Assembly: GCF_029960785.1 (NCBI RefSeq) | Contig: NZ_JASBQE010000009.1 | Coordinates: forward strand, 1 to 64,000 | Origin: Polyangium sp. 15x6 | GTDB taxonomy: Bacteria; Myxococcota_A; Polyangia; Polyangiales; Polyangiaceae | Direction of reading: 5' to 3' | Length of the DNA: 64,000 nt | Position numbers and translations under genes: made by a program | Notes under the pieces: model-generated | The model's database searches: none | The model's input: the letters and a program-made list of their open reading frames with translations, nothing else | What the model was told of the DNA's origin: nothing | Shown: piece after piece, positions 36,890 to 46,100 of the stretch | Numbering within the stretch: the stretch's first letter is position 1 | Layout: each line of letters begins with the position of its first letter

Positions 36890-38571
36890 GGGAGCGTCAC
36901 GAGCCCCGGCGTCGGATAAGCCCAGTTGTTGAGCAGGTTCGGCCGCCCGAGGCTTCCATTCGTGCTCCATCCCCACGTGAAGACCGCGCCGTCCGGCGCC
37001 GTGCCGATCACGTGAGTCGCCCCAGGTTCGATGTCGAGCACCGCAGGCAGCGCGAGCGGCGCGTCCGGCGCGCTTCGATCGACGGTGTCATCGCCGCCGA
37101 TGCCGAGCTGCCCATTGAAGTTCTGCCCCCAGCCGACCGCGCTTCCATTCGTCCGGATGGCGAAGCTGAAGTTTCCGTCGGCGAAGACGGCCGCCGCGTC
37201 GGCCAATCCCACGACGCCGGTGGGTGAATGAACATCCGCGTCGGCGCCGCTCATTCCATTGCCAATCTGACCGCTCTGGTTGAGCCCCCACGCGACGATC
37301 GTCCCATCGGAGCGCAGCGCAAGCACGTGATCCCGCCCCGAGGCGAGGTGCACGACGTCGGCCACTCCCGGGACCTGGACGGGCGTCGGGTGAGGGTCGG
37401 TATCCGCGGTCCCCTGGCCGAGGTTGCCGAATTGATTCCTGCCCCACGCCCACACGGTGCCATCGCGCCGCAGCGCGAGAGAATGCTTGGAGCCGCCGAG
37501 GATCTGGATGATGTCGTCGAGCCCCGCGACCGTCACGGGGGAATGGCGGTCCTCGGTCGTGCCGTCGCCGAGCTGTCCCGAAGCATTGTCGCCGAAGGCG
37601 CGGACCGTTCCATCCTCGAGCAAGACGAGCGTGTGATCGTACCCGAACGTCGCCGCGAGGACACCGGAGAGGTTCGTGTTCTGTGTGGGGACCTCGCGTT
37701 TGTCCACGTCGCTCATTCCTGGGGCGGCGAGGCCGAGCCGGCCGTCGGCGTTGTTTCCCCAGACGAACAGGGCGCCGTCCTTGCGGAGCGCCAGCGATTG
37801 ATTCTGGCGGAAATCGAGGGCGGTGATTTCCTCGATCCCCGGCACGAGCATGGGTTCGAGGCGCGACGTCGTGTCTCCGACGCCGAGGCCGAGCTGCCCG
37901 AGGTTGTTGCGGCCCCACACGGCGACCTTCCCGGACGCGATTGCGCCCGTGTGAGACCCTCCGGCGCCGGCCCTTCGCTCGAACGTCAGGTCGAGGGGCA
38001 CCTCCGTGCGATGGCCGGCGAGGTCCTCGGCCGCGACGACGAGCGTGTTTTTCCCGCGTGTCGGCCGCGCGTCGACGAATCCATCGAACATCGGCGCGCC
38101 GCTGCTCACGGGGAGCGCCGTCACGGGGGCGCCGTTCAACGTGAATTCGACCTTTGCCAGGCCGCCGGAATCCTCGGCGTGCACGGAGACGAGAATACGA
38201 GCCGTACGGAGCAGCGCGCCGTTGCCGATTCCTCCGAGGGTCACGACGGGCGGCGTCAGGTCGGACGATGCGCCTCCTTCTCCGCCCGAGCCGCCCGCGC
38301 CGCCGGACCCGCCGGTGCCACCCATTCCGCCGGTGCCACCCGAGCCGCCGCCGCCTTCGCCGCCGGTATTCCCCGTGCCGCCGCTGGCGGACGCGGCCGA
38401 TCCACCCGATGCCCCCGAGCCGCCTTGGCCTCCGCTGCCGGAGGTCGTGGTCGACGCGCCGGTGTTCCCCCCGGAGCCGGGCATTACTTCGCCTTCGTCG
38501 GTGCAACCCGCGCCCGCGCACACCACGAGAGCCGGGGCCAGCGCCCACGGCCAGAAGATCGTTCTTTTCAT
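36886..38571 (-). CDS. RCC1-repeat lipoprotein 1
   Basis: 561 residues. Signal 'WALAPALVVCAGAGC' with lipobox Cys near 23; a long Gly/Ser/Thr linker (repeats of GGTGG and GGSGG) to about residue 100; an Ig-like strand domain (PVVTLGGIGNGALLRTARI) and then an RCC1 propeller with 'VAVWGRNNLGQLGLGVGD', 'LFVWGNNADGRLGL', 'VRAFGDNASGQLGDGTTED', 'VWAWGRNQFGNLGQGTAD' and 'IVAWGLNQSGQIGNG'. Same architecture as its downstream neighbour, so a duplication. It is the first gene of the operon behind a promoter with a Fur box 61-79 bases upstream (separate entries). Confidence 0.85.
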   Translation of the reverse strand: MKRTIFWPWALAPALVVCAGAGCTDEGEVMPGSGGNTGASTTTSGSGGQGGSGASGGSAASASGGTGNTGGEGGGGSGGTGGMGGTGGSGGAGGSGGEGGASSDLTPPVVTLGGIGNGALLRTARILVSVHAEDSGGLAKVEFTLNGAPVTALPVSSGAPMFDGFVDARPTRGKNTLVVAAEDLAGHRTEVPLDLTFERRAGAGGSHTGAIASGKVAVWGRNNLGQLGLGVGDTTSRLEPMLVPGIEEITALDFRQNQSLALRKDGALFVWGNNADGRLGLAAPGMSDVDKREVPTQNTNLSGVLAATFGYDHTLVLLEDGTVRAFGDNASGQLGDGTTEDRHSPVTVAGLDDIIQILGGSKHSLALRRDGTVWAWGRNQFGNLGQGTADTDPHPTPVQVPGVADVVHLASGRDHVLALRSDGTIVAWGLNQSGQIGNGMSGADADVHSPTGVVGLADAAAVFADGNFSFAIRTNGSAVGWGQNFNGQLGIGGDDTVDRSAPDAPLALPAVLDIEPGATHVIGTAPDGAVFTWGWSTNGSLGRPNLLNNWAYPTPGLVTLP

Positions 38572-38608
38572 CGAACTGCGTCCATTCTTTCCCAGGTCGG
38601 CCGAACGG

Positions 38609-38636
38609 ACTTTACCCCGCCTTCCACAAATGACAA
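38609..38636 (-). promoter_or_regulatory. promoter of the RCC1/di-heme operon
   Basis: On the minus strand TTGTCA (38636-38631, 5 of 6 to TTGACA) is followed after 16 bases by TAAAGT (38614-38609, 4 of 6 to TATAAT). A start near 38602 would leave a leader of about 30 bases before the ATG at 38571. The -35 box lies inside the Fur-box-like palindrome. Confidence 0.5.
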
Positions 38637-38650
38637 TGAAAATCGTTTTC
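38632..38650. promoter_or_regulatory. Fur-box-like operator
   Basis: GACAATGAAAATCGTTTTC matches 15 of 19 positions of the classical GATAATGATAATCATTATC Fur box. The core TGAAAAT-C-GTTTTCA (38637-38651) is a 7-1-7 palindrome with one mismatched arm pair. It overlaps the -35 of the operon promoter, the usual place for iron-dependent repression. It stands out because the flanking DNA is very GC-rich. Confidence 0.6.
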
Positions 38651-38805
38651 AGTTTATTCGGCGAACGAGGTGCTGGAATGTGGTGGGATGCGTGACATGC
38701 GCGTGACGCCGTCCCGTTCCGCAGATGCGCCCGCGCTGATCGGTGCCGCGTGGATCGCGGCGGGGCGCTCTCGTATTTCGTCCGGTTTCGAAGGAAATGA
38801 AGGAA

Positions 38806-41800
38806 TCAGCCAGCAGGCGCGGGATCCCCGGCCGGCGGAGAGTCGCCCTTCTTGTCGTCCTTCTTCTGCTCTTCCTCGCTCTTGCCCTTGAGCCAGGGGA
38901 ATCGCTCCTCCTGCTTGGCCCACCATTTCTTGAGGTCTTTGTAGAGCCAGCCGCCTTTCGAGCGGCCCGTGACGTCGCGCAAGAGAATGGCGGCCTGGCC
39001 GTGGCCGACGCGCGCGGCGAAGAGGTCGTTCATGACCGTCTGCGCGGTGTTCGTGCGGCGGACCGAGTCGAGGTGGTCGAAGAGCTGCTCGACCTTGTTG
39101 AGCACGCGTTGCCCGAGGCCCGCTTTGCCCGTCGCCTGGAGTTTCGTGACCTTGTCCCGCTCCAGGTTGCTCAGGCGCTCGAGGGCGGCGTTGATCAGAT
39201 TCGCGTGCTTCTGCCAGTCCGGATCGTCGGAGACCTTCGCGCGTCTGGTCGCGTCGAGGGCCTCGCGGCAATCGATCAGGCTGAAGTCGTTGTACGACAT
39301 GAAGAACGTGAGCACCTCGGCGCGCGCGCTCGGCGTGGTCTCCATCTTCTCGATGTTCTGACGCACGCGGTCCATCGAGAGCCACCGATAGACGAAGTCG
39401 AGCCCCGTGCCCTTGATGTTCTGCGTGCCCATGATGCGCACGTCCATCCCGGGCGGGATCTGCTTGACCATGAAATCGATGACCTGATCACCCGTGGAGC
39501 CGGCATTCCAGAGGACGCAGACGCGCTCCAAGAAGAGCTCGCGGTAGGCGGTGCGGAAGATCGTGTCGGCCTCGGCCCAGGCCTTCTGATCGAGGGCGGC
39601 CGTGACGCGTTTTTTCGCGTCGTCGCGGAGCTTCGTGCGCTTGGCGTAGCGGATCGTGTGCGTGACGATGTCGGGGCGGATGTCGTCCTTGCCCTCGGCG
39701 GGCGTTTTTCCGGACAAGGCTTTTTCGATCGCGGCGCCGAGCTCCTCGGGGGTCGCGTTGAAGAGGGGGCGGGCGTCCTCGACGATCTTGCGCGCGTCCT
39801 CGTCCTCCATCGGCAGGGCCTTGAGCATGATGAGGAGCGTCTCTTCGAGGGCCTCGAGGCTCGAGCGGGTGCCGGTGCGGCGGAGGTATTCGTCGAACTT
39901 GAGGAGCGCCTTTTCCTTGTCGGCGTCGGCGGTGATGCGGGTGCCGCCGAGCCAGATGTCGAGGGCCTCGGTGATGAACTGCATCATGCCGCCGAGGTTC
40001 GTATTGATGAGGACGATGTGGTCGCAGCCGGCGTCGTCGACGAAGATCTGCGCGAAGACGCGGGAGCGGGCGACGCGGTCGGCGCGGTTGTTGACGACGG
40101 CGCAAGTGGCCCGGTCGGGCGTCTCGTCGGGGTTGTGTTTGTCGTAGGCGAGGCGCGTCCAGTTCGAGAGGAAGCCGGCGCGCTCGTTCGCGCTCATTCC
40201 ATTGGAGAACGTGAGCTTGCGGCCGCGGTATTCGACGGTGGGATAGGTCTTCAAGACGCCGAGGTCGAGGATGACGTGGTCGGCGATCTCGACGAGGGCC
40301 TTTTCGCGGTCGATCTCGAAGTAATCGGCGAGCTCGAGGACGAGGGCGACGTTGCGCGGGTGCTCCTGGTACGGGAGGCGCTGGAGGAGGTCGACGGGAA
40401 TGAGGTCGGCCTCGATGGGCTGGACGTGGACGAGCTTCGTGCGCTTGCGGCGGGCATTGTCGAGGAAGAGCGGGAACATCTGCTCTTCCGAGGTGAACGT
40501 GACGCCGTCCTGGGGCATGAAGCAGGAGATGACGCGCGCCACGTCCTCGCCGCCGGGGCCCTGGATGTCCTCGTGGTCGGGATAGGCGTTCGTGAGCGTC
40601 GTGATCGGGTCCTGCATCCATTCGTTGCAGAGCGTCTCGACGAACCTCGGCTGGAGCGCCATGCACTCCCAGAGGAAGACCTGGCAATGGAGGTTTTTCC
40701 CCGTGAAGAGGACGTTCCGCTGCTCCCAGATCGTGGCCTTGTCGTAGGGGCGGTAGATGAAGATCTCGCCGGCCGGCAGGTCGCGCATCGCGTGAATGAA
40801 CATGGCCTCGCAGCCGGTGGTCTTCACGACGACGTCGTAGCGCATGGCGTGGAAGAGCGCGGCCTTCAATCGCTCGGAGCCGGATTTGCCGCGGGTGCCC
40901 CAGCCGCCGATGGAGAGCGGAATCGAGGCGCGCGCTTTTTCGATGCCGCGCATGATGACCGCCGTGCGGAGCATGAGGTACGAGAAGAGGCTCCACACGA
41001 CGACGGCGAGGTGCGCCGGGGTGTTGCCCGAGGGCGACAACAAGAAGGAAAGGACGTGCTCGGCGATCGGCGGGAGCGCGAAGGGGAACGGGGCGTAGAA
41101 ATTACGCGGGAGGTGCGGGACGAGGTTGAAGCGGGCGTTTTCGATCTCGCCCTCGGTGTCGACGACGTCGAGGGAAAACCCGAGCTCCTGGGCTTTTTGC
41201 CAGAAGAACTTTTTCTCGCGCGGTTCGCTGGCGGCGAGCGAGCGCTGGCGGACGAGCGCGAGCTGGGGGTATTCGAGCGAGAGCTTCCAGCGCGTCCGCA
41301 TGCGCTCCTTCAGCGTGTGCGGGCCGCGGAGGAGGACGGTGCCGACGGGCGTGATCATGCGCAGGGGTTTGCCCGAGATGGAGCAGACCGCGAGCAATTC
41401 GTCGACGCGCGGGAGGAACGGGCCCCAGCCGGCGACGGGCGGGCAGAGCTGGCGCTCGCCGGGGACGCGGGTCGGCGTGACCTCGGCCATGCCGTGCGGC
41501 GGGACGACGATTTCACCCTGCCAGACGCGGCCCTGGGTATGGGCGTAGCCTTTGCGTTTGTCCGGCATGGGCGTCTTGAGCTCGTTCCAGAATCGCCAGA
41601 ATCGCCAGTGCCGGGGTTCGCCGCGCCAGAGGATGTATTTGCCGGCGCGGACCTTCTGGAGGGAGACGGTCATGTCGCCGCGCGAGGCGACGGCGAGGGC
41701 GCGTTCGAGGTCGCGCGTGGGGGTGTTCGGCGGGACGTCGAAGCGCGAGGAGCGGCCTTCCTTGATTTTTTCGAGTTTGTCCTTGAAGCGCTGCGCGAGG

Positions 41801-43167
41801 GCCACGAGCTCCGGCTCGGCCGCGACTTCGAGCCAGCGGAGCGTGGCCGCGGCGCCCTCCGTGAGCTCGGCGCCGGCCTTTTCGTTGTTCGCGAGCGTGG
41901 CCAAGGGCTCGACGAAATGGCCCGGGCGGAGGACGGGCGTCGTGCCGGCCGCGACGAGCTTGATCGATTCGAGCGAGACCCGGACCGGGAGCGAATCTTC
42001 GGGTTTCGTGAGGGCGCGCTGGATGACGCCGAGGAGCGCCTCGGCCGCCTCCGGATCACGATCCTCGATCGGAGGTTCGTTCCCGGCATTCGGGCCCTCG
42101 CAGGCGAAGCCGCCGGCGCGCTTCGTGAGGACACGAATGCCGAGGCCGCGGACGCGGGGCGATTTGTCCTCGGTGATGATCTTGACGAGCTGCTCGAGGC
42201 CGCCTTCGCCGCGGGTTCGTCCGAGGAATCGCGCGAGCTCCTGGCGGACGTGCTCGCTCGGGTCGTCCTTGGCGATGAGGCCGGTTTCGAGGCGGGTGCG
42301 GTCGTCGGCGAGGGTGCCGAGGATGCGCAAGGCATTGCGGCGAATGATGGGGCCGTCCTTGCCGGAGCGAATGCGGAGGCGCTCGGAGATGACGCCACGA
42401 ATGCCGTCGGGAAAGACGAGGGAGGCGATTTCGAGCGCCGCGACCTGCGCCCAGCGCATGGCGTCGACGCCGCGGGCCCACGCGAGGACCTGGCGGGCGC
42501 GCTCGACGCCGAAGCGGCCGAGGCGCTGCGAGGGGTTGAGGCGCGCGAGGAGGGCGGCGAGGACACGCAAGGCGGCGACGCGGACGGGCTGCGGGCGCCC
42601 GGTCGAGGCGTGCGACATCGCGAATTCGAGGACGCCGCCGCCGGAGAGGAGGCGGAAGGCGTCGGCCTCGGTGAGCGATTTGGCTTTGGTGATCGTCGCT
42701 TCGTAGGCGACCTCGACGGCGTCGACCTGGTCGGCGATGCGCGCGGCGAAGCGCTCCTGGACGGCCTCCATGTCGAGCCAGCGCTTGGTGGCCTGGACGT
42801 CGCGGCGGGCGTCGAGGCGGCTCTTGGCCGAGCCGCGGAGGTGGTCGATGAGGATCTTGCGTTTGTCCTCGTCGGTGGCCGCGCCCTGGTAGGCGACCAT
42901 GAGGGAGGCGGCCTCGCCGTTCAGGCGGTCGAGCTCGCCGACGGCGACGTCGGCAGCGCGTATGAGGGAGGCGATGAAGATGCCCGGGGGATGCGGGCCC
43001 GGGCCGAGCTCGGCGGCGATGTTCTCGGCGATGCGCTCGACGGTGGGGACGCGGAGCTTCGCCATGAGGGGCGAGACGCTCTGGAAGAGGTCCACCGCGA
43101 GCCCGTCCCGCCCGTCGGCGTAGCGGGATCTGCGTTTGGTGAGCGCGGGAGCGAGGGGGTACTTCAA
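38806..43167 (-). CDS. CapB/PgsB-like amide ligase fused to N-terminal HEAT-like helices
   Basis: 1453 residues, last gene of the five-gene operon. The first about 500 residues are helical with HEAT-like repeats ('VRVAALRVLAALLARL', 'IIRRNALRILGTLADD', 'VRGLGIRVLTKRAGG'). A hydrophobic stretch near 715-740 may anchor the protein. From about 750 comes a CapB/PgsB-type Mur-ligase-like domain: P-loop variant 'GGWGTRGKSGSERLKAALF' and 'YDVVVKTTGCEAMFIHAM', as in poly-gamma-glutamate synthases that activate the gamma-carboxyl with ATP. Further family-like parts are 'WEQRNVLFTGKNLHC' and 'DHEDIQGPGGEDVARVI'. Usual CapB is about 400 residues, so this is much enlarged. The last about 280 residues are unknown. 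The TTG start is preferred because TTGA overlaps the upstream stop, as at the other junctions; an ATG at 43065 is the alternative. Confidence 0.75.
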   Translation of the reverse strand: MKYPLAPALTKRRSRYADGRDGLAVDLFQSVSPLMAKLRVPTVERIAENIAAELGPGPHPPGIFIASLIRAADVAVGELDRLNGEAASLMVAYQGAATDEDKRKILIDHLRGSAKSRLDARRDVQATKRWLDMEAVQERFAARIADQVDAVEVAYEATITKAKSLTEADAFRLLSGGGVLEFAMSHASTGRPQPVRVAALRVLAALLARLNPSQRLGRFGVERARQVLAWARGVDAMRWAQVAALEIASLVFPDGIRGVISERLRIRSGKDGPIIRRNALRILGTLADDRTRLETGLIAKDDPSEHVRQELARFLGRTRGEGGLEQLVKIITEDKSPRVRGLGIRVLTKRAGGFACEGPNAGNEPPIEDRDPEAAEALLGVIQRALTKPEDSLPVRVSLESIKLVAAGTTPVLRPGHFVEPLATLANNEKAGAELTEGAAATLRWLEVAAEPELVALAQRFKDKLEKIKEGRSSRFDVPPNTPTRDLERALAVASRGDMTVSLQKVRAGKYILWRGEPRHWRFWRFWNELKTPMPDKRKGYAHTQGRVWQGEIVVPPHGMAEVTPTRVPGERQLCPPVAGWGPFLPRVDELLAVCSISGKPLRMITPVGTVLLRGPHTLKERMRTRWKLSLEYPQLALVRQRSLAASEPREKKFFWQKAQELGFSLDVVDTEGEIENARFNLVPHLPRNFYAPFPFALPPIAEHVLSFLLSPSGNTPAHLAVVVWSLFSYLMLRTAVIMRGIEKARASIPLSIGGWGTRGKSGSERLKAALFHAMRYDVVVKTTGCEAMFIHAMRDLPAGEIFIYRPYDKATIWEQRNVLFTGKNLHCQVFLWECMALQPRFVETLCNEWMQDPITTLTNAYPDHEDIQGPGGEDVARVISCFMPQDGVTFTSEEQMFPLFLDNARRKRTKLVHVQPIEADLIPVDLLQRLPYQEHPRNVALVLELADYFEIDREKALVEIADHVILDLGVLKTYPTVEYRGRKLTFSNGMSANERAGFLSNWTRLAYDKHNPDETPDRATCAVVNNRADRVARSRVFAQIFVDDAGCDHIVLINTNLGGMMQFITEALDIWLGGTRITADADKEKALLKFDEYLRRTGTRSSLEALEETLLIMLKALPMEDEDARKIVEDARPLFNATPEELGAAIEKALSGKTPAEGKDDIRPDIVTHTIRYAKRTKLRDDAKKRVTAALDQKAWAEADTIFRTAYRELFLERVCVLWNAGSTGDQVIDFMVKQIPPGMDVRIMGTQNIKGTGLDFVYRWLSMDRVRQNIEKMETTPSARAEVLTFFMSYNDFSLIDCREALDATRRAKVSDDPDWQKHANLINAALERLSNLERDKVTKLQATGKAGLGQRVLNKVEQLFDHLDSVRRTNTAQTVMNDLFAARVGHGQAAILLRDVTGRSKGGWLYKDLKKWWAKQEERFPWLKGKSEEEQKKDDKKGDSPPAGDPAPAG

Positions 43168-46100
43168 GGCGGCGTGCCCCAGGTCGGGTCGGAGGAGGTG
43201 CGGCGCCTGTCGATACGGCCACTGCCCTCTTCGAGCCGAGCACGGAACGGTGCCTCCCGCGGTGGCAAGTCACGAAGGCCCCTGCCACCCGCGAGGTCGT
43301 AGCCCACGAAGATACCTCCGGAGAGTCGGAAGGGCGAGGCCTCGACGGGGAGGTCGAGCAGGACACGGCCCTCGGCCCCGGCGCTGAGCCGATGGCCCCG
43401 CATGAGCCACGTCCAGAACGTGAGCTGGGCACTGACGCCGCTGCGAAGGAAGGATTCGGCGCGGTCGTAGCCGGCCGGTCGGTAGCTCGTGAAGGCGCCG
43501 AGGGTGATCCAGGGGGCGAGGCCGCGGCCGGGGAGGAGGTGGAGCTGGGCTTCGAGGTCGGCGCGGTCGATGCCAGCGAAGTCGGGGGTGGTGCGCGTGG
43601 AGACGCCGACGCTCGCGAGGGCGTCGATGGCCGGGCGGAAGAGGGCGCGGAGGCCGACGACGCCGTAGAAGGGGCGCGTGCTGGAGTAGCGGGTCCAGAC
43701 CTCGCGGTCGGCGTCGTCGCGGCCTTCGAGGGCGGGGTCGGTGAGGATGACGGCCGCGCCGCCCCAAGGGACGAGCGAGACGGAGTCGGCGACGGGGATC
43801 GACCAGAGGACGCCGCCGAGGGCGCGGGCGCCGAGGGCGAAGGTGTCGGTCGGCTGCGCGACGACGCGGCCGCGGACGAAGAGGCCAGGGATGACGCCGT
43901 TCGGGGCGAGGTCGAAGGAGCCGGCGACGCCGAAGCTCGGGGCGCCGAAGCGGGCGCGGGCGAAGACGGAGCCTTGCGCCCAGGCGTTGATCGATTCGAT
44001 CTCGCGGCGCAGGGCGACGCCGACTTCGAGGAGGCGCGCGCCGGTGAGGTTGTCCTCGTCGCCGACGTCGAGGTCGACGAGGCGGGCATAGAAGGAGGTG
44101 AGCAGGCTGCCGGGATCGGCGTCGGAGACGATGTCGGGCGCGACGCGGAGGGGCGGCTCGGGGGCGCCGCTGGGCGCGGGGCGGAGGCCGGGCGCGGGCG
44201 CGACGCGGCGAGGCTTGGGCAGGCCGATGGGGACGGCGAGCTGGACGCGGACGAGGGCGCGGCCGCCGGGCGAGGTGACGTGGAGCGTGTGCGGGCCGTC
44301 GGGGAGGACGGGGATGCGCTTTTCGAGCTCCTGGCCGAGGGGGCGGAGGTTGTTCGGGTCGCCGCCGACGAGGTGCGCGGTCGGGTCGGCGGTGGGATCG
44401 AGGGGGAGCTCGCCGCGGGAGGTGGTGCTGGGGAGGGGGATTTGCGGATCGACCGACCAGTTGAGGGTGCGAGGTTCGCCGGCTGGCCCGCGGGCCTGGA
44501 GGCGGACGACGGTGGGCGCGGCGAAGGTGAGCTCGAGGGGGCGCTCGGGGTCGATCTCGAACCACTCGGAGACGACGCGGGCCTGGAAGGAGAAGCCGCC
44601 GGCGCCGGAGAGGCGCGCCGAGCCGATGATGGTGCGGCCACGCGGGGCGCGGATCTCGACGCGGTGCGGGCCGCGGGGGATCGAGAGGGTGCAGGCGGCG
44701 CGGGGAGACTTGGGGTCATGGCCGCAAGGCGCGGGTTTGCCGTCGATCTCGACGCTGAGCTGGCAGTTCGGGTCGTCTTCGAGGGCGAGGCACTGGGTCT
44801 CGACGCCGAGCGTGGTGGGCTTGCTCTGGCGGACGCGGAGCTCGACGTGCTGGCCTTCGGCGAGGAGGAGGGCGTCGTCGGGGGCGTCGAGCAGGGCGCG
44901 GCGGACCTGGAAGCCGAGCGACGGGGCGCGGCCGCCGCGGACGTCGACGAGGCCGGTGCCGGCCGCTTGATCGGCGCGGGCGACGGCAAGCCAACCCACG
45001 GCGGGTGCAAGGCGTGCGAAGGCGTTCGAGGCGGGATCACCGTTCTCGACGGCGTGCTGGGCGAGGACGAAGCTGCGGAGGGCGCGGGCGCGGTCCTGGT
45101 CGTCGGCGGAGCGGTCGGCGGAGAGGGAGGCGGCGCGGGCGAGGGCCGGGCCGGAGCCATGCGCGAGGCCGATGCGTTCGAAGACCTCGCCGGCGATCCA
45201 GCCGGCGCCGGTGCGCTCCGTGAGGACGGCGTAGAGGAGGCCGTCGGCGTCGGTGGAGGAGCGGGCGTTTCCGTCGGTGAGGGCGGTAAGGGCGGCGGCG
45301 GTGTCGTCGGCGACCTGGGCGCGGCGGGCGCGCGTGAGCGGGTCGAGGTCCTTCGGCAAGGGGAGGGGCGGGATGCGCGGGACGAGGCCGAGGGGGACGA
45401 CGGCGGGGCTGCCGGCGGGCAAGCGGAGGGCCTGCGGCGGGCCTTGCGCGTCCGGCTCCTCGAGGGCTTCGAGGGGGATCTCGTCCTTGCGATCGAGGGC
45501 GGCGAGGGTTTCGTAGCCGAGGGATGCGAGGGCCTCGGCGCGTCGCTTCCGGATTGCGTCCTGCTCGGCGGGCGGGGCTTTTTCGAGCTCGCGGGAGGCG
45601 TCGCGGACGCGGGCGAGGAGGAGGCTGACGGCGTCGAGGGCCGTTTCGCGGGCGGCGGCGGGGATGCGAGGCTCGGGGGCGCGGCGCGGGTGGAGGCGCG
45701 CGGAGACGCGGACGAGGGTCTCTTCCTGGGTCTCGATCTGGATCTCGCCGACCTCGGCGGGGACGGGGACCTCGATCGCGCCGGTCGCGCCGTGGTCGAT
45801 CCAGGCCTCGTACACGCGGTCGCCGACGCGGACGTGGAGGCGGCGTGGCTTGCGGGTGCCGCTCTCGGCGGCATGGGCGACGACACGCGCGACGGTGGCG
45901 CGGCCCGGGTCGGGGACGCGGAACTTGGCGTCGCCGTTCAGCCGGATCCAGCGGGTGAGCTCGCGCAGGGTGTCGCAGGGCGCGTAGCCGTCGCGGGGGA
46001 TGCGGGCGAAGACGGGGACGGCGCCGGCGGGGCGCTCGAACGCGTGGCGGCCAGGCGTGACGGCGATGCCGCTGCCGAGGCCGGCGCCGGTGTGCACGGC

